Shown: positions 17,005-26,451, counted from the stretch's first letter. The stretch: 64,000 nt of DNA from DATHXC01 sp035459965 (GCA_035459965.1 DATHXC010000004.1:1-64000); one strand, 5' to 3'. Notes: generated from the letters alone by a model not told the origin. Numbers and translations are program-made.

Positions 17005-18681
17005 TTGACAACTGAGACGATGACAAGCATGGATAGTGCGGCGCCCGCAACAGCAACGCTACACCGCAAGATAGGCTGGCAAGGCGCATTCTGGGTAGCT
17101 AGTGGCGTACCTGCCCTGGTACTTTTTTCTATAGGCGCGATTGCCGCCACCGTAGGCAAACCATCCTGGCTGGTATGGATGATATCGATCGGCTTTGGCT
17201 TTTTACAGGCATTTACCTATGCCGAAATCGCGGGCCTGTTCCCGCATAAATCCGGCGGTGCTTCGGTCTATGGCGCGGTAGCCTGGGTTCGTTATAGCAA
17301 ATATATCGCGCCGGTCTCGGTGTGGTGTAACTGGTTTGCCTGGTCGCCAGTGCTGGCGATTGGCTCCGGTCTGGCTGGTGGCTATATCCTGAGCGCGCTA
17401 TTCGCGCCGGATGCTGCGATCAATACCTGGCAGATCACCCTGCTTGATCTTAGTGGCATTAAGGATGGCCTGTCACTGCGTATCAACTCTACCTTCATCG
17501 TCGGCGCAGTAGTGATGTTGGGCGTATTTGCTGTCCAGCATGGCGGTATATTGCGCTCGGCTAAGACAACTTTAATTCTTGGTATCACAGCATTATTACC
17601 ATTAGGCTTAATTGGTCTGGTACCGCTGATTACCGGCGATGCTCCAAGTACCAATTTCCTGCCGCTGGCACCGCTGGCGCATGATGCAGCGGGGAATGTG
17701 ATTGATGGCGCATGGGATTTGTCGGGTTGGACATTGATGGCTGGTGGCTTGTTTATTGCCGCCTGGTCCACTTATGGATTTGAGACTGCCGTCTGTTACA
17801 CCCGCGAGTTCAAGAACCCAAAAACAGATACCTTCAAGGCCATACTTTACGCGGGCTTGCTCTGCGTTGTTATCTTCACGATCGTGCCATTAGCGTTTCA
17901 AGGGCATATGGGGCTCGGACAAATGGTCACACCAGCCGTAGTAGATGCCACTGGTGCTGTGACTACGCCAGCGGTTTACGACGGCATGTTGGCAGCGGAA
18001 ATCTACAGCGGCATGGGCGTGGCAAAAGCCATGTCAGGCATGCTGGGCGGTGGTGTCATTATTGAACACCTGTTAGTGATCATGCTGATTCTGGCACTGA
18101 TACTCTCCATCATGACAGCGATGGCAGGTTCATCACGCACCCTGTACCAGGCTTCGGTGGATGGCTGGTTTCCACGCTATCTTTCCCATGTGAATGAGCA
18201 CGGCGCACCAACACGTGCCATGTGGACCGACCTGGTGTTTAACCTGCTGCTCTTGCTCATGTCAGATTATGTATTCGTGCTGGCAGCATCAAATGTCGGT
18301 TACATCATCTTCAACTTCCTCAACCTGAACTCGGGCTGGATACATCGTATAGACCGCCCAAACTGGGACCGTCCGTTCAAGGCACCAAACTGGTTGCTGG
18401 GCATAGGCGTGGTGCTGAGTTTCGTCAACCTGGCGTTGATGGGCCTGGGTGCTGATATCTGGGGTGCGGGTACGCTAAAAGCCGCATTGATATTCGTCGC
18501 GCTGATTATTCCGGTATTCGTCTACCGCCACTTTATCCAGGATAAAGGCGTGTTTCCTAAATCGATGATTGAGGACATGCACCTTGAAGATGGGGTGGCT
18601 AACAAGGCTGGTGTATTGCCTTATATAACGCTGGTTGCTGGTGTCGCTGTGGTCTGGTATTTCCACAGCCTGGCTGCTTAA
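17005..18681 (+). CDS. APC-superfamily amino acid/amine permease
   Basis: A 558-residue transporter with about 12-14 membrane helices. The N-terminal APC signature region reads GFLQAFTYAEIAGLFPHKSG, and AGSSRTLYQASVDGWFPRYL is a conserved loop. The TTG at 17005 is chosen as start because AAAGGGG lies seven bases before it; the frame is open from 16960, but no ribosome site supports that. It is the first gene of the dmm operon, 32 bases before the GcvT-like gene. It therefore probably imports a methylated amine or a nitrogen-rich intermediate of the pathway. Substrate inferred from context only. Confidence 0.85.
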   Translation: MTTETMTSMDSAAPATATLHRKIGWQGAFWVASGVPALVLFSIGAIAATVGKPSWLVWMISIGFGFLQAFTYAEIAGLFPHKSGGASVYGAVAWVRYSKYIAPVSVWCNWFAWSPVLAIGSGLAGGYILSALFAPDAAINTWQITLLDLSGIKDGLSLRINSTFIVGAVVMLGVFAVQHGGILRSAKTTLILGITALLPLGLIGLVPLITGDAPSTNFLPLAPLAHDAAGNVIDGAWDLSGWTLMAGGLFIAAWSTYGFETAVCYTREFKNPKTDTFKAILYAGLLCVVIFTIVPLAFQGHMGLGQMVTPAVVDATGAVTTPAVYDGMLAAEIYSGMGVAKAMSGMLGGGVIIEHLLVIMLILALILSIMTAMAGSSRTLYQASVDGWFPRYLSHVNEHGAPTRAMWTDLVFNLLLLLMSDYVFVLAASNVGYIIFNFLNLNSGWIHRIDRPNWDRPFKAPNWLLGIGVVLSFVNLALMGLGADIWGAGTLKAALIFVALIIPVFVYRHFIQDKGVFPKSMIEDMHLEDGVANKAGVLPYITLVAGVAVVWYFHSLAA

Positions 18682-18713
18682 GTACAGTTAAAAGAAAAAG
18701 CAAAGGAAGCTAT

Positions 18714-19838
18714 ATGAGTAGAAATTCTATCCTCAACGAAAGACATCTGGCGCTAGGTACTGACCTTACTGCCGTGAGTTGGAACGAAATGCCGTTGCCC
18801 TGGGATTACAGCACCAAACTGCTTGATGAAGTGATTGCCACCCGTCATACCGCTGGTTTGTATGATGTGTCTTCGTTGAATAGCGTCAATGTCACCGGCC
18901 CAGATGCCGAAAGTGTGTTGGATCAACTAGTCTGCATTGACGTAACCAAGCTCAAGCCTGGCACTGCGCGCTTATCAGCAGAGGTCAATGAAAACGGCGC
19001 CATTTGTGATGACATCATGGTGATACGCGATGCCCAGGATGTATTCAGGCTATCGCATGGCAGCGGCAAAACGCCGGAGCAACTCGCCAAGCTGTCTGCA
19101 GGCAAGAACGTCAAGGTTGAGCCGGATCTGGATGCACATATACTGTCGCTGCAAGGGCCAAAGTCGCTGGAAGTACTGGCACCGCATGTCGGCTTCAAGC
19201 TGGCAGATTTGCCATACTTCAAGCATGTTAAAACTACCATTTTTGGTTGCGATGTATTTATTGCACGCGGTGGTTATTCGGGCGAACAAGGCTACGAGAT
19301 TTACTGCAAGGCCAAGGATGCAGTGTTGATCTGGGACAAGGTATTAGAAGCCGGCGCGCCCTCCGGCGTCATCCCTGCCTCCTGGCATGCACTGGAAGTC
19401 ACGCGCATGGAAGCGGCCCTGCTGTTTTACCCGTTCGAGATGCTGGAAGGTGATACCACGCCTTGGGAAATTAATATGGGCTGGGGGGTGGATGTCGACA
19501 AGGCGGGCGATTACATCGGCAAACAGGCAGTATTGGCTTCACGCGGCAAGGAGCGCTTCAAGCAGGCTGGGATGGTCGTTACCATGCCAGGCAAAGCGCC
19601 CGCTGCAGGTGACAAAATCTACCAGGATGGCAAGGAGGTCGGGGTCATCACCAGTGCCATATTCAGCGAATACCTCATGCTGTCACTGGCCTTGGTACAC
19701 CTGACCAAAGAAACGGCTGTGGCGGGAACAGTTCTGGAGATTAAGAGTGGCGGTGCCAGTTATGCTGGCCGGGTAACACCGACGCCGTTCTATGATCCGA
19801 TGCGATTACGCACTCATCCAGAAAAATTATTGGCCTGA
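18714..19838 (+). CDS. GcvT-like tetrahydrofolate-binding subunit of dimethylamine monooxygenase
   Basis: This 374-residue protein belongs to the aminomethyltransferase (GcvT) family. It has an N-terminal folate-binding part (HTAGLYDVSSLNSVNVTGPD), the middle motif ARGGYSGEQGYEIY, and the C-terminal barrel. Dimethylamine monooxygenases (the dmmDABC set; also called heme-dependent oxidative N-demethylase) contain such a subunit, thought to capture the released formaldehyde on tetrahydrofolate. It lies between the permease and three further dmm genes with gaps of 32 and 7 bases. I leave the letter of the dmm symbol open because published lettering is not deducible from sequence. Confidence 0.82.
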   Translation: MSRNSILNERHLALGTDLTAVSWNEMPLPWDYSTKLLDEVIATRHTAGLYDVSSLNSVNVTGPDAESVLDQLVCIDVTKLKPGTARLSAEVNENGAICDDIMVIRDAQDVFRLSHGSGKTPEQLAKLSAGKNVKVEPDLDAHILSLQGPKSLEVLAPHVGFKLADLPYFKHVKTTIFGCDVFIARGGYSGEQGYEIYCKAKDAVLIWDKVLEAGAPSGVIPASWHALEVTRMEAALLFYPFEMLEGDTTPWEINMGWGVDVDKAGDYIGKQAVLASRGKERFKQAGMVVTMPGKAPAAGDKIYQDGKEVGVITSAIFSEYLMLSLALVHLTKETAVAGTVLEIKSGGASYAGRVTPTPFYDPMRLRTHPEKLLA

Positions 19839-19845
19839 AACCATT

Positions 19846-20448
19846 ATGGAATACGGTTATTGGATCAAGACTAAACCTGCTTACAGCAATCTGTCCTGGG
19901 TAAAAAATGCAACGCGGCATATTGTCCTGGCAGAAGGCGCTGGTGGCCTGGCTATCATCAGGATGTATCAGGAGCAACCGCCTGCGCAACCCGTGAGCGT
20001 GCACTATGTAGTGACGGATCAAGACCGTCATTATGCGCAAGCCATTATCAAGGTGATGCAGGTGGGGAGCCTGCATATCCACACCAGTGTAGACGAAGCG
20101 ATTGCGATTCTAGGCACTGAGCTGTCTAGCGCTTACATGGGCCTGCGCCTCTATCTAGCAGGCAGCGAGCATATGATGTGGCAGGCAGCAAAAACGGCTT
20201 ATGAGCATGGCTTGAGTTACCAGGAAATGCAGCTTGAGCAGGCTGGCACTCTGGCAAGACCGGTTTACTGCGTGCACTGCAAAGCCATTACGCCCCACGC
20301 CACCACTAACATTGCTGCCTGTGCCGGTTGCGGCAAGATGCTGTTCGTGCGCGATCATTTCTCGCGCCAGCTCGGTGCTTACATGGGGTTCATGATCGAT
20401 GCCGAGAATCCGGGTGACTTGCCGGAGATCGCGGAGGTGTATCCATGA
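19846..20448 (+). CDS. Dimethylamine monooxygenase small subunit (DmmA-family)
   Basis: A 200-residue protein whose C-terminal third carries two CxxC pairs (VYCVHCKAITPHATTN and AACAGCGKMLFVRDHFS), likely a zinc ribbon. The middle part (about residues 60-110) looks like a nucleotide-binding fold without clear motif. Proteins of this kind sit in dimethylamine monooxygenase operons between the GcvT-like and reductase genes. The ATG at 19846 follows the previous stop by seven bases; an upstream extension to 19792 would overlap the previous gene. Its end overlaps the reductase start by four bases. Confidence 0.72.
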   Translation: MEYGYWIKTKPAYSNLSWVKNATRHIVLAEGAGGLAIIRMYQEQPPAQPVSVHYVVTDQDRHYAQAIIKVMQVGSLHIHTSVDEAIAILGTELSSAYMGLRLYLAGSEHMMWQAAKTAYEHGLSYQEMQLEQAGTLARPVYCVHCKAITPHATTNIAACAGCGKMLFVRDHFSRQLGAYMGFMIDAENPGDLPEIAEVYP

Positions 20449-21413
20449 GCCAGAACGCGATGAACAAAATCCAAGTCATCGTCAGTGCCATTCACCAGGT
20501 CACGCCGTTGGTGAAACAGTTTGTGCTGACTAAAGCCGATGGCGGCAATCTGCCTACTTTCTCCGGCGGCAGCCATATCGTGGTGTCGCTCAATATCCAT
20601 GGCCGCATCCACAGAAACCCCTATTCACTGATGAGTTCGCCCGATGCACTGGATAGCTACCAGATTGGTGTCAGGCGGCAGGAGCAATCGCGCGGCGGTT
20701 CAGTATTTATGCACGACCAGGTGCAGGTCGGCACACCGCTTGAAGTGTCTTACCCAGTTAACCTGTTTGCACTGCATCGCTTGGCGCGCAAGCATTTACT
20801 GATCGCTGGCGGTATCGGCATTACGCCTTTTCTGTCGCAGCTACATGATCTCAAGCGCAACGGCAGTCCGTATGAGCTGCATTATGCCTATCGTGCTCCC
20901 GAGCATGCCGCATTTACCCAGCACATCAAGACGCTGGCTGGAGATGATGCGCACTTCTATGCAGAAAGCCGTGGGCAAACCCTGGGCCTGGCAGGTTTGC
21001 TCAGGGCTCAGCCTTTGGGTACACATGTGTATGTCTGCGGGCCAACAGGGATGGTGAATGCCGTCACTGACATCGCGCAAAGCCTGGGCTGGCCGCCAGG
21101 CAATATCCATAGCGAGCAGTTCCTGGCACCACCGATAGGCAGCCCCATCAGCTTGCGCCTTGCGCAAAGCGAGCTGGAAATCACCGTACCACCGGAAATG
21201 AGCATACTGGAAGCGATGGAAGCTGCTGGCGTGGATGCGCCCTATCTCTGTCGCGGCGGTGCCTGTGGCCGCTGCGAACTGGAAGTGCTGGAGCACGACG
21301 GCGAACTGCTGCATTACGACCACTTTTTAAGCGATGCAGAAAAATATGCAGGCAAGAAGATCATGCCCTGCGTTTCGCGAGCTAAGTGCGAAAAACTCGT
21401 GCTCAACATCTAA
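20445..21413 (+). CDS. Dimethylamine monooxygenase reductase subunit (FMN/NAD(P)H, [2Fe-2S])
   Basis: This 322-residue reductase of the phthalate dioxygenase reductase/VanB type feeds electrons from NAD(P)H to the heme subunit. Domains in order: a flavin-binding barrel (RNPYSLMSSPDALDSYQIGV, about 50-75), a nucleotide-binding fold (LIAGGIGITPFLSQL, about 117-135), and a C-terminal plant-type ferredoxin domain. That domain carries LCRGGACGRCELEV plus a distant MPCVSRA, the four cysteines for a [2Fe-2S] cluster. The start overlaps the previous stop by four bases, a sign of translational coupling and a shared complex. Confidence 0.88.
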   Translation: MSQNAMNKIQVIVSAIHQVTPLVKQFVLTKADGGNLPTFSGGSHIVVSLNIHGRIHRNPYSLMSSPDALDSYQIGVRRQEQSRGGSVFMHDQVQVGTPLEVSYPVNLFALHRLARKHLLIAGGIGITPFLSQLHDLKRNGSPYELHYAYRAPEHAAFTQHIKTLAGDDAHFYAESRGQTLGLAGLLRAQPLGTHVYVCGPTGMVNAVTDIAQSLGWPPGNIHSEQFLAPPIGSPISLRLAQSELEITVPPEMSILEAMEAAGVDAPYLCRGGACGRCELEVLEHDGELLHYDHFLSDAEKYAGKKIMPCVSRAKCEKLVLNI

Positions 21414-21426
21414 TCAGGAATCACTC

Positions 21427-22443
21427 ATGAACGACATTGCATTCAAGCAGGAAACCTTCCGCGACGATTACACCTACAGCAACTCTGTCGAGGCCATCAA
21501 GCGCTTTCCGTTTCCCTTCCCGGAAGACAACTACATGTACTCGGTCAATATCGAGCCGCATACCAAGGGCGCAATCGGCTCAGTGTTTGAGTTTGATCTG
21601 GATATAGACGAGCACTATGTAGCCGAGTGCAAGGACAAGCTGATTACGCTGACGCAAGACCCTGGCCGCTATGCCGCATTGCCACACATGATGGATGCGC
21701 AATGGGATTTCCTGGAACTGGTAATGGAATCGCTATCGCGAGATTATCCAGAGCTGTTTACCCTGAAAAAAGACGGCAAGCGCTGGACATGGACCAACCG
21801 CCCGCTGGCGACACAGGATAGCTTTGTATTTGGCGATGCCAGTACGCTACCGATGGAGCCATTCAAGTATATTGGCTTGCAGACACAGGGTGATTTCGTA
21901 CTCATGGACCAGCGCGATGGCGATCTATTTGCCGATGCCGGTATTATCACCAGCCAGGCTGATTGGTCACTTGCCTTTGATGTTGGTATGTCCTTCAAGC
22001 AATGGCACGCGCCGGTGCCTCATGCACATGAGATGGGGATTTTTGATCGCGCGCTCAAATACCTGCTGCACTTGCAAGCAGGCCAGCCCGTGCGCCGCCT
22101 CAATTGGACCATGACCGTCAATCCGCGCCTTGATACTTCCCCCGAGAGCTATCCGCAGTGGGGCCCGGACCGTAACACGGTAACGCTGGAAAACATAGGT
22201 GGAAAACTGCATTTGCGAGTTGAGCTGCAAGCCTTATTCCGCCTGCCTCGCAGCAATGGCATCGTATTCAGTATTCGTTGCTACTTGATCAGCCTGGAAG
22301 AGATTGCCACCAATCCGGTATGGGCTAAACGTATGCATCGGGTATTAAAAGGCGTGCATGCTGATCTTGCAGAATATAAAGGCCTGACCAAGTTCCGCGA
22401 GACGGCGATTGAGTGGCTGGCTAAGTTTGATGATGGGGTATAA
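21427..22443 (+). CDS. Heme-dependent oxidative N-demethylase (DUF3445), dimethylamine monooxygenase catalytic subunit
   Basis: A 338-residue protein of the DUF3445 family. The best-studied relatives are the heme-containing catalytic subunits of dimethylamine monooxygenase, which convert dimethylamine to methylamine and formaldehyde with oxygen and reducing power. Family traits visible here are FPFPFPEDNYMYSVNIEPH near the start, LTLKKDGKRWTW-like FTLKKDGKRWTWTNRPLA, and the late segment RLPRSNGIVFSIRCYLISLE. The ATG at 21427 has an upstream CAGGAAT; the longer frame overlaps the reductase gene. It is the last gene of the operon; no strong terminator follows, but a dispersed repeat does. Confidence 0.87.
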   Translation: MNDIAFKQETFRDDYTYSNSVEAIKRFPFPFPEDNYMYSVNIEPHTKGAIGSVFEFDLDIDEHYVAECKDKLITLTQDPGRYAALPHMMDAQWDFLELVMESLSRDYPELFTLKKDGKRWTWTNRPLATQDSFVFGDASTLPMEPFKYIGLQTQGDFVLMDQRDGDLFADAGIITSQADWSLAFDVGMSFKQWHAPVPHAHEMGIFDRALKYLLHLQAGQPVRRLNWTMTVNPRLDTSPESYPQWGPDRNTVTLENIGGKLHLRVELQALFRLPRSNGIVFSIRCYLISLEEIATNPVWAKRMHRVLKGVHADLAEYKGLTKFRETAIEWLAKFDDGV

Positions 22444-22472
22444 CAGCAGTTATTTGTGTCGGATTAAGGTAA

Positions 22473-22498
22473 TGGCGGCTATCGACCCAAAGCAGACA
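22473..22498 (+). repeat. Dispersed intergenic repeat, copy 1
   Basis: TGGCGGCTATCGACCCAAAG continuing to CAGACA. It shares the 16-base core GCTATCGACCCAAAGC (22478-22493) exactly with two other intergenic sites near 26459 and 34397, all in the same orientation. Its ends (GCYGCT/AGCAGAC-like) are partly inverted. Similar sequences are widespread in proteobacterial intergenic DNA, and their origin is not settled. Confidence 0.8.
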
Positions 22499-22622
22499 CT
22501 CGCGTTTAGAATTTTTAACATTTGTGTAAGACTAGTGCTGAAGCTTGATACTTGATGTAAAAAAGGATAAATGTAATTATTTCCTGATTTTTTATCATAA
22601 TGGATATAGATGTTTGCTTAAC

Positions 22623-23819
22623 TCACTTGATTGTATGGTTTGAAACTTTCTTTGAAGTCCAATAGGCCATGATTGCTCCTAAAATCAGGAGTCCTGCGCT
22701 CATCCAAAAAGTGGCGCGGTATCCGCTTAGATCAAACAATACGCCTCCCAAGGTAGCACCAGCTGTAATCGCAAGTTGAACAATCGCGACTAACAATCCT
22801 CCGCCTGCCTCTGCGTCTCCAGGTAACGTTCTAGCCAGCCATGTCCACCAACCTACAGGGGCAGCAGTCGCCACCAATCCCCATAGTCCTAATAAAATTG
22901 TAGTCATTGCTAATGAATCACCAAAACTAATCAATGCAATTGCAATACATGCCATTAAAAAAGGGATGATGATTAGCGTGCGATACAGGTCTTTTTTAAC
23001 AAATGCTCCAATAAGAACCGTACCTATAAAACCAGAGGCTCCCATCACAAGCAATACCAAGGAAAGCGTCGTGATGTCTACATGGGTTGCAGTTTCAAGG
23101 AAAGGTCTCAAATACGTGAATAGCGCAAACTGGCCCATAAAGAATATGCTGACTGCAGCCATGCCCAAAGCAATCTGTGGTCGTTTCAATAGCTTCAAAA
23201 CATTTCCAGAAGCTCCACTATTCAACGGTTTCAATGATGGCAAGCTAATGTATAACCAGCAGAATGTAATGACGGCCATTGGTACTACACAAAAGAAAGC
23301 GCTTCTCCAACCTATCATTCCGCCAAGGAAGCTGCCCAATGGCGCTGCTACAACAGTGGCCAATGCGTTTCCCCCATTCACGATCGCAAGGGCACGCGGC
23401 ACTTGCTCTTCTGGTACTAATCGCATTGCGGTTGCTGCGGACAATGACCAAAAGCCACCGATTGCAATACCGATCAAGGCTCGCCCGAACATGAACACTC
23501 CGTAGCTAGGGGCGACTGCCACAATCGTTCCTGAAACGATTACTAAAAACGTGAGAAGTAAAAGAATACTCTTGCGGTCCAATCGCCCTGCCAATGAGCT
23601 GATAAAGAGACTGGTCACCAGAGCAAATGCGCCAGAGACAGAGATTGCCTGTCCTGCCTGCCCTTCAGTGCTATGAAGGGCAGTAGCAATAGGGGTCAGC
23701 AGACTAACTGGCATGAACTCTGAAGCTACAAGCGCGAAAGCGCCAAGAGACATCGCCAAGACCGCGCCCCAGTTACTTCTTTTCAACGATGCGTTATTTA
23801 TGATTGCACTATTCATCAT
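22623..23819 (-). CDS. MFS transporter (drug:H+ antiporter-1 type)
   Basis: A 398-residue transporter with 12 predicted membrane helices. The opening is typical of the AraJ/YdhP/PbuE-like DHA1 group (GAVLAMSLGAFALVASEFMPVSLL), and the loop 2-3 motif is SSLAGRLDRKSILL. These export sugars, purines, drugs or arabinose-like compounds. It follows the hydrolase gene by three bases and probably forms an operon with the hydrolase and cyclophilin-like genes. The three-gene block plus the divergent LysR gene lies between dispersed repeats and reads as AT-richer by eye than its surroundings, consistent with acquisition as a unit. Confidence 0.88.
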   Translation of the reverse strand: MMNSAIINNASLKRSNWGAVLAMSLGAFALVASEFMPVSLLTPIATALHSTEGQAGQAISVSGAFALVTSLFISSLAGRLDRKSILLLLTFLVIVSGTIVAVAPSYGVFMFGRALIGIAIGGFWSLSAATAMRLVPEEQVPRALAIVNGGNALATVVAAPLGSFLGGMIGWRSAFFCVVPMAVITFCWLYISLPSLKPLNSGASGNVLKLLKRPQIALGMAAVSIFFMGQFALFTYLRPFLETATHVDITTLSLVLLVMGASGFIGTVLIGAFVKKDLYRTLIIIPFLMACIAIALISFGDSLAMTTILLGLWGLVATAAPVGWWTWLARTLPGDAEAGGGLLVAIVQLAITAGATLGGVLFDLSGYRATFWMSAGLLILGAIMAYWTSKKVSNHTIK

Positions 23820-23822
23820 TGA

Positions 23823-24851
23823 TTATTTAAGGTTTGCCTTAAAGAACGCAGTCAGCTTGTCAAATGGAATCAAGTTAACCCGGTCATAAAGATCGACGTG
23901 GCCGGCACCGGGCACGACAACCAACTCTTTTGGTTGACCCGCAAGTCGATACGCCTCTTCACTAAACTCACGCGAATGTGCCTCTGCGCCAGTGATAAAG
24001 AGCATCGGCCTTGGAGAAATCGTCTCGATGTCATTGAATGGATAAAAATTCATGAACTTGGTATTGCTCGATAACGTCGGGCGAGTTGTTTGGTCAGGAG
24101 AGGAGCCAGCCGGAGTGAATTCGCCGCGAGGAGTACGATAGAAATCATAAAACTCACGTTGGATGGGATGCGTGTTCTCATCCAATTTATGATCTGTACC
24201 CCCTGTGTATTTGGTAGCCCCATCTGTGAACTCTGCATAACGTTGTTCAGCTGCTTCTGCAATGATCTTTTTGCGTTGTTCAAGTGTTAGGGAATGGTGG
24301 AGGGCGTTACGGTTTGCTGCCCCCATGTCGTACATACTGACTGTTGCAATGGCCTTCATACGAGGATCGATCTTGGCTGCGCTGATGACGAAGCTACCGC
24401 TTCCACAAATGCCAAGAGCACCGATGCGCTCCTTGTCAATGAATGGCCTGGTTCCAAGGAAGTCCACTGCAGCATTGAAGGCCTCAGAATAGACATCCGG
24501 CAGCACCGCATTACGCGGTTGCCCCTCGCTCTCGCCCCAGAATGACACATCGATTGCTAACGTGACAAACCCTTGCTCGGCCAGTTTCTGTGCATATAGA
24601 TTCGAACTTTGCTCCTTCACTGCGCCCATAGGATGTCCAACAATGATCGCAGGACTCCTGGCTTTCAAATCCAGACCCTTGGGTTTGAAAAGATTACCCA
24701 CGACATTCATGTTGTACTGATTCTTGAACGTGACTTTCTCTACAGTGACTTTTGTGCTTTTGTAAAAATTGTCTGCGCCGTTCGACATATCTGCTGCTAT
24801 CACATAAAACGGCGCCATAAATAGACCAAACAACATCGTTAATTTTTTCAT
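23823..24851 (-). CDS. Secreted alpha/beta hydrolase (dienelactone hydrolase/YcjY-like)
   Basis: A 342-residue hydrolase with a signal peptide (MKKLTMLFGLFMAPFYVIAA). The oxyanion region is AIIVGHPMGAVKEQ. The nucleophile elbow LGICGSGSFV has cysteine rather than serine, as in dienelactone hydrolase-like and YcjY-like members. A C-terminal histidine sits in PGAGHVDLYD. It probably cleaves an ester or lactone in the periplasm. It is middle gene of the cyclophilin-like/hydrolase/MFS operon, a combination found together in many proteobacteria. The substrate is unknown. Confidence 0.85.
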   Translation of the reverse strand: MKKLTMLFGLFMAPFYVIAADMSNGADNFYKSTKVTVEKVTFKNQYNMNVVGNLFKPKGLDLKARSPAIIVGHPMGAVKEQSSNLYAQKLAEQGFVTLAIDVSFWGESEGQPRNAVLPDVYSEAFNAAVDFLGTRPFIDKERIGALGICGSGSFVISAAKIDPRMKAIATVSMYDMGAANRNALHHSLTLEQRKKIIAEAAEQRYAEFTDGATKYTGGTDHKLDENTHPIQREFYDFYRTPRGEFTPAGSSPDQTTRPTLSSNTKFMNFYPFNDIETISPRPMLFITGAEAHSREFSEEAYRLAGQPKELVVVPGAGHVDLYDRVNLIPFDKLTAFFKANLK

Positions 24852-24862
24852 TTTGATTACCT

Positions 24863-25330
24863 CTATTTAGTTAGTGACTGTGGTTTTGCCACAGAGATGG
24901 TGACATTGATAGCACCTGCCACTTCCAATGTCTCTAGTCCCGAATCAATTACTCCAAGCTTGATCAAGCCGGGCGACACACTAAAATCCCGATAAAAAAT
25001 GGCAAGATTGCCCCAAGGTGCGTAATAAGCAATGTCGCCCCTGGAAGGATTCATAGAGCCAGGTGCATCCTTTTTTGTGAGCTTTTTAGGAAGATCACTG
25101 ATTTTTTCAGTACTGTTGTAATCTTCCAGTTTCAATGTGAGCGGAAGCTTAGATATAAAGTCTTGAGCTGTTGGATTATTAAGCAGGGTTGCTTGAATCG
25201 TCTTGTCTCCAACTGCAATGTTGATTTTCATGTCACGCTCCTGTGCAAACGTTAATACGGACCAGATCATTAGAAATATGAAAGCTAAATTTAGATTTAG
25301 CGTTTTTCTTGAAATCATCATGTTGTTCAT
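24863..25330 (-). CDS. Cyclophilin-like fold protein, secreted
   Basis: A 155-residue protein with an N-terminal signal segment (LNLAFIFLMIWSVLTFAQ). The cyclophilin-like-2 domain is recognisable from KINIAVGDKTIQATLLNN, a polar middle, and DIAYYAPWGNLAIFYRDF. Members are small beta-barrels and usually lack peptidyl-prolyl isomerase residues; their role is unknown. It is first gene of a three-gene minus-strand operon and divergent from a LysR gene. Another in-frame ATG pair lies a few codons later; 25330 is kept because a GGGGA precedes it. Confidence 0.75.
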   Translation of the reverse strand: MNNMMISRKTLNLNLAFIFLMIWSVLTFAQERDMKINIAVGDKTIQATLLNNPTAQDFISKLPLTLKLEDYNSTEKISDLPKKLTKKDAPGSMNPSRGDIAYYAPWGNLAIFYRDFSVSPGLIKLGVIDSGLETLEVAGAINVTISVAKPQSLTK

Positions 25331-25409
25331 TTCCCCAATACAAACGACTGCGTAATAAAAGCCCTAAAGTTGTATCCTGGCAACTGTCATCACCCTTTAC
25401 CAGATTAGG

Positions 25410-25441
25410 AATCATATTAGGGCAAAAAGAATCCTATGATT
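25410..25441. promoter_or_regulatory. Inverted repeat between lysR and the cyclophilin-like operon
   Basis: AATCATA (25410-25416) and TATGATT (25435-25441) form a spaced inverted repeat, reinforced by flanking GG/CC bases, inside the 152-base divergent region. This is the usual place for a LysR protein to act on both promoters. Function inferred. Confidence 0.4.
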
Positions 25442-25482
25442 AGATGGTGTAATCTTCATGTGGTTATGAGAAAATTTCACAA

Positions 25483-26376
25483 ATGAGCTATCCTAAAACA
25501 AATGACCTGCAGGCTTTTATTGCCGTCGCTAGGGATCAAAGTTTTACCAAGGCCGCTGTAAAGTTAGGGGTGACTCCTTCAGCACTAAGTCATACCATCC
25601 GGACACTTGAAGAAAATCTAGGTGTTCGTCTGCTGGCCCGTACTACTCGTAACGTGTCAACGACTGATGCGGGTGAACGATTGATGCGTTCAATCGCACC
25701 ACTATTCGATCAGATAGCAACTGAGGTAGAAGCTTTAAGTGAATTATCTGATAAGCCGAGAGGGACTATTCGCGTGACATGCACAGATGATCAAATCGAA
25801 CTCTGCTTGCGACCAATGCTGGCGCAGTTTCTCGATGATTATCCCGATATCTCTCTTGAGCTGTATGTTGATTACGGGTTTACCAATATAGTTGAAGAGC
25901 GATTTGATGCTGGCATTCGTATGGGCGAAGCAATCAGTAAAGATATGATTGCCGTTCGCATCGGACCTGACTGGCGATTGGCAGTCGTTGGTGCTCCAGA
26001 TTATTTCCATAAAAATGCGATTCCCAGCACACCACATGATTTAACCAAACATGCATGTGTCAATATTCGGCACAGGCTATCAGGGTCAATCTATGCTTGG
26101 GAATTCGAAAAGGAGGGCCAGGCATTTACAGTGAAGGTTGAAGGCCAGCTTGTTTACAACAGCATTATGCATGTCCTGAATGCAGCAGTTGATGGAATTG
26201 GATTGGCCTACATCCCAGAGGAGTTAGTCAGCCCCTATTTGGCTGATGGTCGCCTCGTAGAAATCTTATCCCCATGGTGCCCAAAATTTCAGGGGTACCA
26301 TTTGTACTATCCAAACAGACGCCACACATCCCCTGCATTTACAGCATTCGTCGAAGCTTTAAAGTATAAAGACTGA
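25483..26376 (+). CDS. LysR-family transcriptional regulator
   Basis: A 297-residue regulator with an N-terminal helix-turn-helix (KAAVKLGVTPSALSHTIRTL, residues 19-38) followed by LLARTTRNVSTTDAGERLM and an effector domain of the substrate-binding fold. It resembles the group that activates MFS/oxidoreductase cassettes. It is divergent from the cyclophilin-like/hydrolase/MFS operon with a dyad between them and is probably its regulator. A pair of dispersed repeats follows its stop. Confidence 0.88.
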   Translation: MSYPKTNDLQAFIAVARDQSFTKAAVKLGVTPSALSHTIRTLEENLGVRLLARTTRNVSTTDAGERLMRSIAPLFDQIATEVEALSELSDKPRGTIRVTCTDDQIELCLRPMLAQFLDDYPDISLELYVDYGFTNIVEERFDAGIRMGEAISKDMIAVRIGPDWRLAVVGAPDYFHKNAIPSTPHDLTKHACVNIRHRLSGSIYAWEFEKEGQAFTVKVEGQLVYNSIMHVLNAAVDGIGLAYIPEELVSPYLADGRLVEILSPWCPKFQGYHLYYPNRRHTSPAFTAFVEALKYKD

Positions 26377-26419
26377 ATTTAATCGGCTTAAAATAGTTAA
26401 GAATATTTTATTTCAATAG

Positions 26420-26447
26420 TGTCTGCTATTGGCCGATTGCTGCCACT
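26420..26447 (+). repeat. Degenerate relative of the dispersed repeat
   Basis: The sequence begins TGTCTGCTATTGGCCGATTG and ends CTGCCACT. It resembles the repeat that starts five bases later (TGTCYGCTAT, then a GACC/GGCC-like centre). It lies in the same orientation, so the two form a tandem pair after the LysR gene. Confidence 0.5.
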
Positions 26448-26451
26448 GCTC

